A stretch of DNA of 64,000 nucleotides, from the NCBI RefSeq assembly GCF_005771565.1, contig NZ_VAWA01000007.1:1-64000 (forward strand). Direction: 5' to 3'. The notes beneath the pieces are model-generated. The model had not been told where the DNA came from, ran no database searches, and was given only the letters and a program-made list of their open reading frames with translations. Positions 34,539-43,426 of this stretch are shown piece by piece. This stretch comes from Nesterenkonia sphaerica (GTDB taxonomy: Bacteria > Actinomycetota > Actinomycetes > Actinomycetales > Micrococcaceae). Each line of letters opens with the position of its first letter. The first letter of the stretch is position 1. Made by a program: the position numbers and the translations under genes.

Positions 34539-35024
34539 GTGTCAGAGGTGAGCTTCTCCCCCCGGCATCGGCAGACCCAACACCAGCTGATGGGGCAGTG
34601 CCTGGAACTGGCCCGCCAAGCCCCCGCTTCCGGTGACGTGCCAGTGGGAGCAGTGGTGCTCAGCGCCGATGGAGTCATTCTCGGCGCCGGCCACAACACT
34701 CGCGAACGCGACGCCGATCCCACCGGTCACGCCGAGCTCAACGCGCTCCGCGAGGCTGCCGGGGCGATGGGGTCCTGGCGGCTCGACGGCTGCACTGTGG
34801 TGGTGACGCTGGAACCGTGCACCATGTGCGCCGGGGCCATCAGCCAATCGCGGATCTCCACGGTGATCTTCGGAGCCTGGGATAAGAAGGCCGGAGGCGC
34901 AGGCAGCGTCTTCGACATCCTGCGCGAACCCCGCCTGAACCATTGGGTGGAGATTCAGCCGGGGGTCCGGGCCGAGGAGTGCAGTGCCCTGCTGAAGGAC
35001 TTCTTCGCCGAGCAGCGCCGCTGA
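34539..35024 (+). CDS. tadA: tRNA adenosine(34) deaminase
   Basis: The 161-residue protein carries the zinc deaminase motifs HAE (residues 64-66, catalytic Glu) and PCTMC. TadA turns A34 of tRNA-Arg(ACG) into inosine; that tRNA is encoded about 2.2 kb away in this window. The GTG at 34539 is chosen; another GTG three codons later is possible, and earlier starts would overlap upp. Length and motifs are normal. Confidence 0.9.
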   Translation: MSEVSFSPRHRQTQHQLMGQCLELARQAPASGDVPVGAVVLSADGVILGAGHNTRERDADPTGHAELNALREAAGAMGSWRLDGCTVVVTLEPCTMCAGAISQSRISTVIFGAWDKKAGGAGSVFDILREPRLNHWVEIQPGVRAEECSALLKDFFAEQRR

Positions 35025-35080
35025 TGCCGCCTGACCCGTGGACTAACTGGTAGCATGGCGTGGCGCGATTTCGTGCGCAG

Positions 35081-35168
35081 GGTAGCGTGTCCGAGCGGCC
35101 GAAGGTGCAGCACTCGAAATGCTGTGTAGGGTAACCCCCTACCGTGGGTTCAAATCCCACCGCTACCG
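35081..35168 (+). tRNA. tRNA-Ser (anticodon CGA)
   Basis: The 88-nt cloverleaf has the acceptor GGTAGCG with CGCTACC. The anticodon stem CAGCA/TGCTG carries loop CTCGAAA, anticodon CGA. The long variable arm (TGTAGGG...CCCTAC) is typical of class II serine tRNAs, and the T-arm is GTGGG TTCAAAT CCCAC. It reads UCG codons. CCA is not encoded. It lies 67 bases before rlmH. Confidence 0.95.
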
Positions 35169-35235
35169 CGTTCTGACGGCCCCACAGACCCCGACGTCTG
35201 GGGGCCGTTGCCCTTTCTGCCCGGAGAGGCCAACG

Positions 35236-35694
35236 ATGAGCACAACTGTTGTTGCGGTCGGCAAGAAGCATGAATCGTGGGTGGCCGACGGGATCGCCCG
35301 CTACAGCAAGAGGCTCCGGAAGCCCTATGACCTCACCTGGCGTCTGCTCCCCCACTCCGCCAAAGACCACGACGCCGCCCGCGCTGAGGAGTCCGCCAAG
35401 ATTCTGCAGACTCTCAAGCCTCACCAGCATGTGATCCTGCTCGATGAACGCGGCACCAACTTGTCCTCCCCCGCACTGGCGGCCCACCTGCAGCGGCAGT
35501 ACGACTCCGGAACCGAGGTAGCCATCATCATCGGCGGGGCCTACGGGGTCAGCCAGGACCTGCACCACAGGGCAAACCTCACCTGGTCGCTGAGCAGTCT
35601 GGTCTTCCCCCACCAGCTGGTCCGGCTGATTCTGACCGAGCAGCTCTACCGTGCGCAGGAGATCAGCGCAGGGCGGTCCTACCACCATGTCTGA
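35236..35694 (+). CDS. rlmH: 23S rRNA (pseudouridine1915-N3)-methyltransferase RlmH
   Basis: The 152-residue protein is a small SPOUT methyltransferase. The SAM-binding knot appears as AIIIGGAYGVSQDL, and the C-terminus MVFPHQLVRLIL-like segment ends in EQLYRAQEISAGRSYHH, the family hallmark. It methylates pseudouridine 1915 in helix 69 of the large ribosomal subunit. The ATG at 35236 follows a GGAGAGG site. It overlaps the next gene by 8 bases. Confidence 0.93.
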   Translation: MSTTVVAVGKKHESWVADGIARYSKRLRKPYDLTWRLLPHSAKDHDAARAEESAKILQTLKPHQHVILLDERGTNLSSPALAAHLQRQYDSGTEVAIIIGGAYGVSQDLHHRANLTWSLSSLVFPHQLVRLILTEQLYRAQEISAGRSYHHV

Positions 35695-36358
35695 GCAGGA
35701 GGTGGTCGGAGTACTCGGGGCGGGGCGAGCTGGAACAGCCTTCGCCCGAGTCATGCTCCGGGTGGGGATCGGGGTCGACCTCTGCTCCACCCGGCCCCCG
35801 AAGGCGCTGCAGCACCACCTGAAGATCTACGCCCCCGGGGCCGAGGCCGTCTGGCCCGACCAGATTGGGGTCCGCACCGCCCGGCAGGGTCCCGGCATCG
35901 TCATCCTCGCCGTGCCGCAGGAGGATATGGACGGGGTGGACCCCAGCTGGCTCTACACCACAGGACCGGAGCCGCTGGTGCTCGTGGACGCTACCAATAC
36001 GTGGCACGACGAGGAACTGCCCAGCTGGCTGCAGGCCGCCCTGGACGAACAGCTTCCCTCCTCCTACGGCATCGCCGGCCGCTTCGGCCAGACTCGCGTG
36101 GTCAAGGCGCTGAACCACATCTCGCACCATGACCTGGAGAAATTCGCCGATGCCGAGCTGCCGCTGGATCAGCGCCGGGCGGTGGCACTGGCTGGAGACG
36201 ACGACGCCGCCCGCGGTCGTGTGATGGGGCTGCTGGTGCGTATGGGGTTTGACCCCGTCTCCCTCGGAGGGCTGGCTGCGAGCCGTCCCATTGAGCCGGA
36301 GGGTCCCCTGTTCGACCGGCCGCTGCGCCGCGAGGAGATCCTTCGCTTTGCCCAGTGA
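35687..36358 (+). CDS. NAD(P)-binding reductase-like protein
   Basis: The 223-residue protein opens with a Rossmann motif (VGVLGAGRAGTAFARVM). Its middle section (VVKALNHISHHDLEKFADA) resembles the F420-dependent NADP reductase family. The function is unknown. It starts inside the end of rlmH (8-base overlap), so it is translationally coupled to it, and it is followed by lhr after 73 bases. Confidence 0.75.
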   Translation: MSEQEVVGVLGAGRAGTAFARVMLRVGIGVDLCSTRPPKALQHHLKIYAPGAEAVWPDQIGVRTARQGPGIVILAVPQEDMDGVDPSWLYTTGPEPLVLVDATNTWHDEELPSWLQAALDEQLPSSYGIAGRFGQTRVVKALNHISHHDLEKFADAELPLDQRRAVALAGDDDAARGRVMGLLVRMGFDPVSLGGLAASRPIEPEGPLFDRPLRREEILRFAQ

Positions 36359-36380
36359 ATCCTGGCCGCCCGGGCCCGTA

Positions 36381-36425
36381 CCGAGTTCTACAGTGCCGAG
36401 TTCTACAGTACCGAGTTCTACAGTG
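36381..36425 (+). repeat. Three tandem 15-bp repeats before lhr
   Basis: CCGAGTTCTACAGTG/A occurs three times in direct tandem, ending 6 bases before the lhr ATG. It is in frame with lhr (PSSTV repeated) if translation began upstream. It lies between the reductase-like gene and lhr. Confidence 0.85.
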
Positions 36426-36431
36426 GAGGCC

Positions 36432-39400
36432 ATGGGGCTCGATCAGTTCTCGGAGGCAACCCGTACATGGTTCACCGCCTCCTTCGGGGTGCCCACCGCC
36501 GCGCAGGCCGGCGCCTGGGAGACAGTGGCCCAGGGCAAGAACGCATTGGTCGTGGCCCCCACCGGCTCCGGCAAGACTCTGTCGGCATTTCTCTGGTCGA
36601 TCGACCGCCTCATGAGCCAGGCTCGGCACCGCGAGCCAGCAGACCGGCAGCGCGGCACCTCAGTGTTGTACATCTCCCCGCTGAAAGCCCTGGGTGCCGA
36701 CATTGAGCGCAATCTGCGCAGCCCGCTGGTCGGCATCGGACACACAGCCCAGCGGCTCGGCGGCGCACCGGCTGAGGTCACCGTGGGGGTCCGCACCGGG
36801 GACACCAGCTCCAAACAGCGCCGGGATCTGGTGCGCAATCCGCCCGATATCCTCATCACCACCCCCGAGTCGCTCTACCTGATGCTCACCTCCCAGGCCC
36901 GCCGCACCCTGACTGCAGTGGACACCATCATCGTGGATGAGATCCATGCCCTGGCCGGCACCAAACGCGGCGCTCACCTCGCGGTCTCTTTGGAGCGGCT
37001 CGATACGCTGCGCGAATCCGGGGAGGCCGCCCGGCCCCGCCCAGCCCAGCGCATCGGGCTCTCCGCCACCGTGGAACCCCAGCACGAGGTGGCCCGGTTT
37101 CTGGGTGGGCGCCACCCGGTGGAGGTGATTGCCCCAGCATCAGAGAAGAAGTGGGACATTACCGTCTCCGTCCCGGTGCCAGATATGGCCTCCCCCTCAG
37201 CGGAGCCGAGCCCAGGCGACGAGGGCGCCCCGCTGCAGCCCTCCATTTGGCCGCATGTGGAACACCGGGTGGTGGACCTGATCTCTGCCAACCGGTCCAC
37301 CATTGTCTTTGTGAACTCCCGCCGGCTGGCGGAGAAGCTCACCGGCCGGATCAATGAGATCCACGCCGAGCGGGAGCCTCCTGCGGCCACGGAGGACGGT
37401 TCCGCACCTGGTCTCCCCGCGTTGGCCAAGGCCCACCATGGGTCAGTCTCCAAGGAGCAGCGCAAGCAGATCGAGGATGAGCTGAAATCCGGTCAGCTGC
37501 GCTGTGTGGTCGCTACCAGCTCTTTGGAGCTGGGGATCGACATGGGCGCAGTGGACCTGGTCATCCAAGTGGAGGCCCCGCATGCGGTCTCCTCCGGGCT
37601 GCAGCGCCTGGGCCGGGCCGGGCACCAAGTCGGTGAAGTCTCGGTGGGGTGGTTCTTCCCGAAACACCGCGGTGATCTGCTCAGCTCAAGCGTCGTAGTG
37701 GAGAGGATGCTCACCGGCCGGATCGAGGCGCTGAAAATTCCGCGCAGCCCACTGGACATCCTGGCACAGCAGACCATCGCCGCTGCCGCCATGGACACCT
37801 TGGATGTGGAGGAGTGGTTCGACACTGTGCGCAGAGCCGCGCCCTTCGCCGCCCTTCCGCGCTCCGCCTATGAGGCCACCCTGGACATGCTCGCGGGAAA
37901 GTACCCCTCGGACCGTTTCGCGGATCTGCGGCCGCGGATCGTCTGGGACCGGGACGCAGGCACCCTCACCGGACGCCCCGGGGCGCAGCGGCTCGCGGTA
38001 ACCTCCGGCGGCACGATCCCCGACCGAGGGCTCTTCGGCGTCTATTTGGTCGGAGCTGAGGACACCCGCACCGGCGGCCGGCGCGTGGGCGAGCTCGATG
38101 AAGAGATGGTCTACGAGTCCCGCGTGGGCGACGTCTTTGCCCTGGGGGCCACCAGCTGGCGAATCGAGGAGATCACCTTTGACCGAGTCATGGTCTCCCC
38201 GGCTTTCGGCCAGCCGGCCAGCCTGCCATTTTGGCGCGGGGACGGCATCGGCCGCCCAGCCGAACTCGGTGCCGCCATGGGGGCGTTCACCCGGGAGCTG
38301 CACACCGCCAGCGTCAAGGAAGCCACTGAGCGGCTGACCGCGCTCGGGTTGGACCAGTGGGCGCGGGAGAACCTGCTGCGGTATCTGTCTGATCAGCACG
38401 ACGCCGCCGGTGCCGTGCCCTCCGACCGCACTCTGGTGCTGGAGCAGACCAAGGACGAGCTGGGAGACTGGCGGATCATTCTGCACTCCCCTTACGGGAT
38501 GCAGGTCCACGCGCCCTGGGCGCTGGCGGTGGGCGAACGGCTGCACGAACGCTACGGCTTGGATGGCGCCGCCTTCGCCGCCGACGACGGAATCGTGCTG
38601 CGGGTGCCCATGATGGACGACCAGCCGCCCGGGGCCGAACTGTTCACCTTTGAGCCCGAGGAGCTGGAAGAGCTGGTCATCCGCCGGGTCAGCAGCTCGG
38701 CGCTGTTCGCCGGACGTTTCCGAGAATCAGCGGCCCGGGCGCTGCTGCTGCCACGCACCCGCCCGGGTCAGCGCACCCCGCTGTGGCAGCAACGTCAACG
38801 ATCTTCGCAGCTGCTGGAAGTCGCCCACCAGTACGCGGACTTCCCCATGATCATGGAAACCATGCGGGAGGTCCTCCAAGATGTCTACGACCTCCCGGCC
38901 CTGGACGCGCTGACCCGCAGACTCGCCCAACGCAGCGTCCGGATGGTGGAGGTCACCACCTCCACCGCCTCACCGTTCGCCCAGTCCATCGTCTTCGGCT
39001 ACATCGCCCAATACCTCTACGAGGGCGACTCGCCCCTGGCTGAGCGCCGCGCCGCGGCCCTGAGCGTGGACCCCACGCTGCTCAACGAGCTCCTGGGCCG
39101 GGTGGAGCTGCGCGAATTCCTGGACGCCGGCGTGATCAGTGAAGCTGAAGCCTCCGCGCAGCGGCTGACCCCCGCCCGCCGACTGCCCACAGCCGATGCC
39201 CGAGGCCCGGAAAGTGTGGCCGACCTGCTGCGGCTGCTGGGCCCGCTCACCGCCGATCAGCTCGCCCTGCGGCTGCGTCCTGCCGATGACGACGACGAGG
39301 CCACCCTCACGGCCGCCGAAGCCCGTGAGTTCGCCGAGGAGCTGGTCAGCACCCAGCGGGCCATCCCGGTGATGTTCCAGGCCGAAGCGCGGTTCGCCGC

Positions 39401-41042
39401 GGTGGAGGACGCTGCGCGACTGCGCGACGGGCTGGGAGTCAATATCCCGCCAGGTGTCCCCCACACATTCCTCGAGCCCTTGGAGGATCCGCTCGGGGAT
39501 CTCGTGGGGCGCTTCGCGCGCACACACGGACCGTTTACGCCTGCCCAGGTCAGCCGTGCGTTGGGCCTGCCCAGCGCGGTGGTGGTCGATGTGTTGCGCC
39601 GGCTGGTCCAGGACGCCCGCATCGTCGAGGGGCTGTTCACCCCGGATGCTGAGGCCGAGGCGGAGTACGTGGACGCGGAGATGCTCCGCCGCATCCGCCG
39701 GCGATCGCTGGCGGCGCTGCGAGCGGCGGTGGAACCTGTACCGCCGCGGGCTTACGCCCAGCTGCTCACCGAATGGCAGCTGACCACCAGAGCCACCGGG
39801 GTCAGTGGTCAATCCGGGCTGGCTGAAGTGCTGGCCCAATTGGCCGGGGTGCCGGCTCCGGCCAGCGCGTGGGAGTCTCTGATCCTCCCCGCGCGGGTCA
39901 GCGACTACTCCCCCACCATGCTGGACACCCTGCTGGCCAGCGGCGAGTTCCTCACCAGCGGACACGGGGCACTCAGCGGCCATGACGGCTGGCTGGCGTT
40001 CTACCCGGCAGAGGAGTCCGCCCTGGTCAGTGCCGGCCGCGACCTCACCGCCCCCGAGGGGCTGGCAGCTCAGGTGCACCACGTGCTAGAGCGTGGAGGG
40101 GCATGGTTCCCGGAAGCCATCGCCGCAGAGTTGGAGGACGTCTCGGCAGTGCAGTGCCAGCAAGCTTTGTGGGAGCTGTTCTGGGCCGGGCGGGTCCACC
40201 CGGACAGCTACGCTCCGCTTCGGACGTTCATGGGTGCCGGCCCCACCGCGCACAAGGCCAGGCCCTCCAGCAGGAGCCGGCGAGTCAGCCGCCGGACCGC
40301 CCTGCGCCAAGCTGTCACCGCCGCCCGGGGTGCGGCCTCCGCCCCCTCAGGAGGGCGCTGGCAGGTCATTGCCCCCGCGGGCGTCGGGGCCACCGAGATC
40401 GCCCATGCTCGGGCAGAGATCCTGCTGGATCGGTACGGGGTGCTCACCCGGGGCTCGGTGGTGGCCGAGCAGACCCCCGGGGGGTTCGCCGGAGTCTATA
40501 AGGTCTTGGCAGCAGCTGAGGAGGCCGGGCGGGTCCGGCGCGGCTACTTCATCGAGCACCTGGGGGCCGCCCAATTCACCCTCAGCTCCACCATCGACCG
40601 GCTCCGGGAGATCTCCGAGCAGCTCGAGCGTCAGGATGACCCCTACGTCACCGCGCAGCAAGCCCCGGTGGCGCTGGCTGCCACCGACCCTGCCAACCCC
40701 TTCGGTGCCGCCCTGGACTGGCCCGAACTACCCGCCGCCGGAGATGCCCCCGCTGTCAAGGCACGTCCGGGGAGGAAGGCCGGCGCCGTCGTCGTGCTCA
40801 GCCACGGAGAACTGGTGCTCTACATGGAGCGTGGCGGCAGGACCATGCTGCTCTACACCCGGGACCAGAGCGCCGGCGATGCCGCCGCCGCTGCGCTGGT
40901 CAGCGCATTGACCCGGGGCAGAGCCGCGAAGCTGGCCGTGGAGCGCATCAATGGTGAGCCCGTACTGCAGCATTGGTTCGGTCAGTCCCTGCGCACTGCA
41001 GGATTCCACTCCACCCCCTCCGGCCTGCGCCTCTCCCCCTGA
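36432..41042 (+). CDS. lhr: Large ATP-dependent DNA/RNA helicase Lhr
   Basis: The 1536-residue protein has the full mycobacterial-type Lhr layout. A superfamily 2 helicase core (about 1-450) has Walker A APTGSGKT at residues 42-49 and box II DEIHAL. Winged-helix and Lhr-specific domains follow, with a long C-terminal module (about 900-1536). Lhr is a 3'-5' translocase acting in DNA repair. ATG at 36432 matches the typical N-terminus; GGAGG lies 2 bases before it. A GTG at 36393 is an alternative that would include the tandem repeats. Confidence 0.95.
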   Translation: MGLDQFSEATRTWFTASFGVPTAAQAGAWETVAQGKNALVVAPTGSGKTLSAFLWSIDRLMSQARHREPADRQRGTSVLYISPLKALGADIERNLRSPLVGIGHTAQRLGGAPAEVTVGVRTGDTSSKQRRDLVRNPPDILITTPESLYLMLTSQARRTLTAVDTIIVDEIHALAGTKRGAHLAVSLERLDTLRESGEAARPRPAQRIGLSATVEPQHEVARFLGGRHPVEVIAPASEKKWDITVSVPVPDMASPSAEPSPGDEGAPLQPSIWPHVEHRVVDLISANRSTIVFVNSRRLAEKLTGRINEIHAEREPPAATEDGSAPGLPALAKAHHGSVSKEQRKQIEDELKSGQLRCVVATSSLELGIDMGAVDLVIQVEAPHAVSSGLQRLGRAGHQVGEVSVGWFFPKHRGDLLSSSVVVERMLTGRIEALKIPRSPLDILAQQTIAAAAMDTLDVEEWFDTVRRAAPFAALPRSAYEATLDMLAGKYPSDRFADLRPRIVWDRDAGTLTGRPGAQRLAVTSGGTIPDRGLFGVYLVGAEDTRTGGRRVGELDEEMVYESRVGDVFALGATSWRIEEITFDRVMVSPAFGQPASLPFWRGDGIGRPAELGAAMGAFTRELHTASVKEATERLTALGLDQWARENLLRYLSDQHDAAGAVPSDRTLVLEQTKDELGDWRIILHSPYGMQVHAPWALAVGERLHERYGLDGAAFAADDGIVLRVPMMDDQPPGAELFTFEPEELEELVIRRVSSSALFAGRFRESAARALLLPRTRPGQRTPLWQQRQRSSQLLEVAHQYADFPMIMETMREVLQDVYDLPALDALTRRLAQRSVRMVEVTTSTASPFAQSIVFGYIAQYLYEGDSPLAERRAAALSVDPTLLNELLGRVELREFLDAGVISEAEASAQRLTPARRLPTADARGPESVADLLRLLGPLTADQLALRLRPADDDDEATLTAAEAREFAEELVSTQRAIPVMFQAEARFAAVEDAARLRDGLGVNIPPGVPHTFLEPLEDPLGDLVGRFARTHGPFTPAQVSRALGLPSAVVVDVLRRLVQDARIVEGLFTPDAEAEAEYVDAEMLRRIRRRSLAALRAAVEPVPPRAYAQLLTEWQLTTRATGVSGQSGLAEVLAQLAGVPAPASAWESLILPARVSDYSPTMLDTLLASGEFLTSGHGALSGHDGWLAFYPAEESALVSAGRDLTAPEGLAAQVHHVLERGGAWFPEAIAAELEDVSAVQCQQALWELFWAGRVHPDSYAPLRTFMGAGPTAHKARPSSRSRRVSRRTALRQAVTAARGAASAPSGGRWQVIAPAGVGATEIAHARAEILLDRYGVLTRGSVVAEQTPGGFAGVYKVLAAAEEAGRVRRGYFIEHLGAAQFTLSSTIDRLREISEQLERQDDPYVTAQQAPVALAATDPANPFGAALDWPELPAAGDAPAVKARPGRKAGAVVVLSHGELVLYMERGGRTMLLYTRDQSAGDAAAAALVSALTRGRAAKLAVERINGEPVLQHWFGQSLRTAGFHSTPSGLRLSP

Positions 41043-41117
41043 ACCCGTGGCGCTGGCTATCGCCGAACCTGCGAGGTCGGCCACGTGCCTCCCACGCGTA
41101 TGGGCTACTCTTGCCCC

Positions 41118-41681
41118 ATGATTCTGTGTATGCCATTCATGATGTTCCAGGGCCGAGCCCAGGAAGCCATCGACCATTATCTCGCGACGTTCCCTGACGC
41201 CCAGCTCTTGGAAATCATGCACCACCCAGAAGGCACAGAGATCTTTGACCCAGAGGCCACCGAGGCTGGACCCGGGACCGCTGCACCGGCGGCCGGGACC
41301 TCCCAGGATGACACCGCAGCCATGGAGACAGTGGTGGACTGGGACACCACCCTGGTGGCCACCGCGCAGCTGCAGGTGGGCGGGCAGATTCTGATGATCC
41401 AGGATTCGCTGGTCAAGCATGCCTTCGACTTCACGCCCTCGATGTCCATGGCCGTCGTGGTCGACACCGAGGAGGAGTTTCACCGCATCACCAACTCACT
41501 GGTGGACCAGGGCGAGTATCTGATGGAGCCCGGTGACTACGACTTCGCCCAGAACTTCGCCTGGGTCCAGGACCGGTTCGGGATGACCTGGCAGATCAAC
41601 CACCCCCGCGGCACCCCGAACCCTTCAGACACGGACTCAGCCGCCAATGTGGCGCAGTCCAAGGCTCCGGAGTGGAGCTGA
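41118..41681 (+). CDS. VOC/PhnB-like protein
   Basis: The 187-residue protein has PhnB-like vicinal-oxygen-chelate features: an opening strand with PFMMFQGRAQEAIDHYLATF, and later VVVDTEEEFHRITNSL, FAWVQDRFGMTWQIN. A 35-residue Ala/Thr-rich insert (about 40-75) sits in the middle. The family includes demethylmenaquinone methyltransferase-like and glyoxalase-like proteins without a settled activity. TACTCT about 9 bases upstream hints at a leaderless start. Confidence 0.8.
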   Translation: MILCMPFMMFQGRAQEAIDHYLATFPDAQLLEIMHHPEGTEIFDPEATEAGPGTAAPAAGTSQDDTAAMETVVDWDTTLVATAQLQVGGQILMIQDSLVKHAFDFTPSMSMAVVVDTEEEFHRITNSLVDQGEYLMEPGDYDFAQNFAWVQDRFGMTWQINHPRGTPNPSDTDSAANVAQSKAPEWS

Positions 41682-41691
41682 CCCGCCCCCT

Positions 41692-42738
41692 GTGCCGCAC
41701 AAGTCCCCCCTGCCTGTCCGCAACGGCGTCAACGCCACCCGGCTGCGGGTGCCCGCCGCGGGTCCGTGGCCCACAATCCATGAGTATGTCCAAGAGACAT
41801 TCGGCCATATAGACCCTGCCGGCATCACCTCCCGCTTCCGTGGCGGTGAGGTGGTCGACGCCGCCGGTGTCCCGCTGGACACCACGACTCCGCTCGGCGC
41901 TGCGGAGTTCATCTGGTACTACCGCTCCCTGCCGCAAGAGCCCCCGCTGCCGGTCCAGGAAGCGATCCTGTGGGAGGACGAACACCTCTTGGTGGTGGAC
42001 AAGCCACACTTCCTGCCGACCACCCCGGCCGGGCGCTATGTCCAGGAGTCGCTGCTGGTCCGGCTGCGCCACCGGTTGGAGATGCCGCACCTGGTGCCCA
42101 TTCACCGGTTGGACCGTGGGACCGCCGGGGTGGTGATCTTTGCCAAAGAGCCGCAGACCCGCGGGGCGTACCAGCTGCTCTTTGAGAACCGCCGGGTGTA
42201 CAAGACCTATGAATGTGTCAGCCTGCTCAATGACCACCCCAGCGGCGTCGTCGACCGATTTCCGCTGACATTGCGCAACCGCATCGAAAAGACCAAAGGG
42301 GTGGTGGTCAGCCAGCTGTGCAGCTATGACACGGCTGACTCCGGACGGCGCCCGGCTCAGCAGTGGCACCGCGTGAAGGGCAGGCGACGCACAGATCCTG
42401 TGCCCGGAGCGAACTCCTCCTCCCGGATCGAGCTGCTCCACCACGGCCCGCCACCGGGTGGCGCACCCGAGTCCCCGGTCGGGTTGTTCCGGCTTACCCC
42501 GCATACAGGAAAGACCCATCAGCTGCGGATTCACATGGCGATGCTGGGGCTAGGCGTTCTGCACGACCGGTTCTATCCGGAGCTGTGGGATGACACCCCC
42601 GATGACTTCAACACCCCGTTGCAGCTGCTGGCCCGCAGCCTGAGCTTCACTGATCCGCTCACTGGTGCGTCACGGCAGTTCACCTCGACCCGTAAACTGG
42701 ACTACGCCCCAGTCACACCGGACTCGGAGGCTTCCTAA
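41692..42738 (+). CDS. RluA-family pseudouridine synthase
   Basis: The 348-residue protein has the RluA catalytic motif HRLDRGTAGVVIFAK (catalytic Asp) and THQLRIHMAMLGLGVLHD. It opens with a distinct N-terminal region instead of a clear S4 domain. It isomerises uridine in rRNA or tRNA; the target site cannot be named. The start is GTG at 41692, 10 bases after the VOC gene stop. It is followed by a DedA gene 19 bases later. Confidence 0.85.
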   Translation: MPHKSPLPVRNGVNATRLRVPAAGPWPTIHEYVQETFGHIDPAGITSRFRGGEVVDAAGVPLDTTTPLGAAEFIWYYRSLPQEPPLPVQEAILWEDEHLLVVDKPHFLPTTPAGRYVQESLLVRLRHRLEMPHLVPIHRLDRGTAGVVIFAKEPQTRGAYQLLFENRRVYKTYECVSLLNDHPSGVVDRFPLTLRNRIEKTKGVVVSQLCSYDTADSGRRPAQQWHRVKGRRRTDPVPGANSSSRIELLHHGPPPGGAPESPVGLFRLTPHTGKTHQLRIHMAMLGLGVLHDRFYPELWDDTPDDFNTPLQLLARSLSFTDPLTGASRQFTSTRKLDYAPVTPDSEAS

Positions 42739-42757
42739 CAGCAGAAAAAGGGGACAG

Positions 42758-43384
42758 ATGGTCGAGCTGATCGACACGTGGGGCGCATGGTTCCTTCCGT
42801 TACAGGCACTTCTGGTGGCGCTGACCGCTCTGTTTCCGCCATTTCCCTCCGAAGTGCTGGTGATCGCCTCCGGCACGATGGCCTCCGCAGGACTGCTCTC
42901 ACTGACCTGGGTGATGATCGCCACCACACTGGGGTGCCTCGCCGGGGACCTGCTGCTGTACGCCCTGTTCCGCTATCAGCTGATCCGACTGCTGTACCGG
43001 TGGCGCTGGGGGCGGCGGCTGCACCGTGCGATGCTGCGCGCCTCGATTCGTGGCGGTGACGCCACCACCTGGGCCGGACTGCTGCTGATCCGGTGGATTC
43101 CCGGCGGACGTTCAGCCTCCATGGCCACTGCGGGGATCATGCGACTGTCCTGGCGCCACGTGCTGGCCTTGGCGGTCTTCGGGGCCGTGATCTGGAGCGG
43201 CTGGCTGATCGGCTTAGGTTACATTACGGGAACAACTACCGGACTTCCCCCCTGGGCGAGCACTCTGACCGCCATAGGTATCGGTACCCTAGTGGGAGTG
43301 ACCATCGCTTGGTTCTCCACGAGGCGGCGTCGTGCTCGTAGTCAGGCTTCTGTGGAAGTATCGACAGTCAGCCCAAACTCCTAA
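42758..43384 (+). CDS. DedA-family membrane protein
   Basis: The 208-residue protein has about five hydrophobic segments and the DedA/VTT pattern: PFPSEVLVIASG, GCLAGDLLLYALFR and RWIPGGRSASMATAG (the conserved FxxR/P-G-R region). DedA proteins are lipid scramblase-like or flippase-like and support membrane homeostasis. The AAGGGGA site before the ATG at 42758 fixes the start. The Arg-rich tail is cytoplasmic. Confidence 0.85.
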   Translation: MVELIDTWGAWFLPLQALLVALTALFPPFPSEVLVIASGTMASAGLLSLTWVMIATTLGCLAGDLLLYALFRYQLIRLLYRWRWGRRLHRAMLRASIRGGDATTWAGLLLIRWIPGGRSASMATAGIMRLSWRHVLALAVFGAVIWSGWLIGLGYITGTTTGLPPWASTLTAIGIGTLVGVTIAWFSTRRRRARSQASVEVSTVSPNS

Positions 43385-43426
43385 TATGCGTGAGAAGCGC
43401 ACATGATTGCTCTAGGGAGGCAGCAG

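Noticed and set aside
38970-40082. Long minus-strand reading frame inside lhr
   Set aside because: Antisense shadow of the lhr C-terminal region; no family motif or ribosome site.
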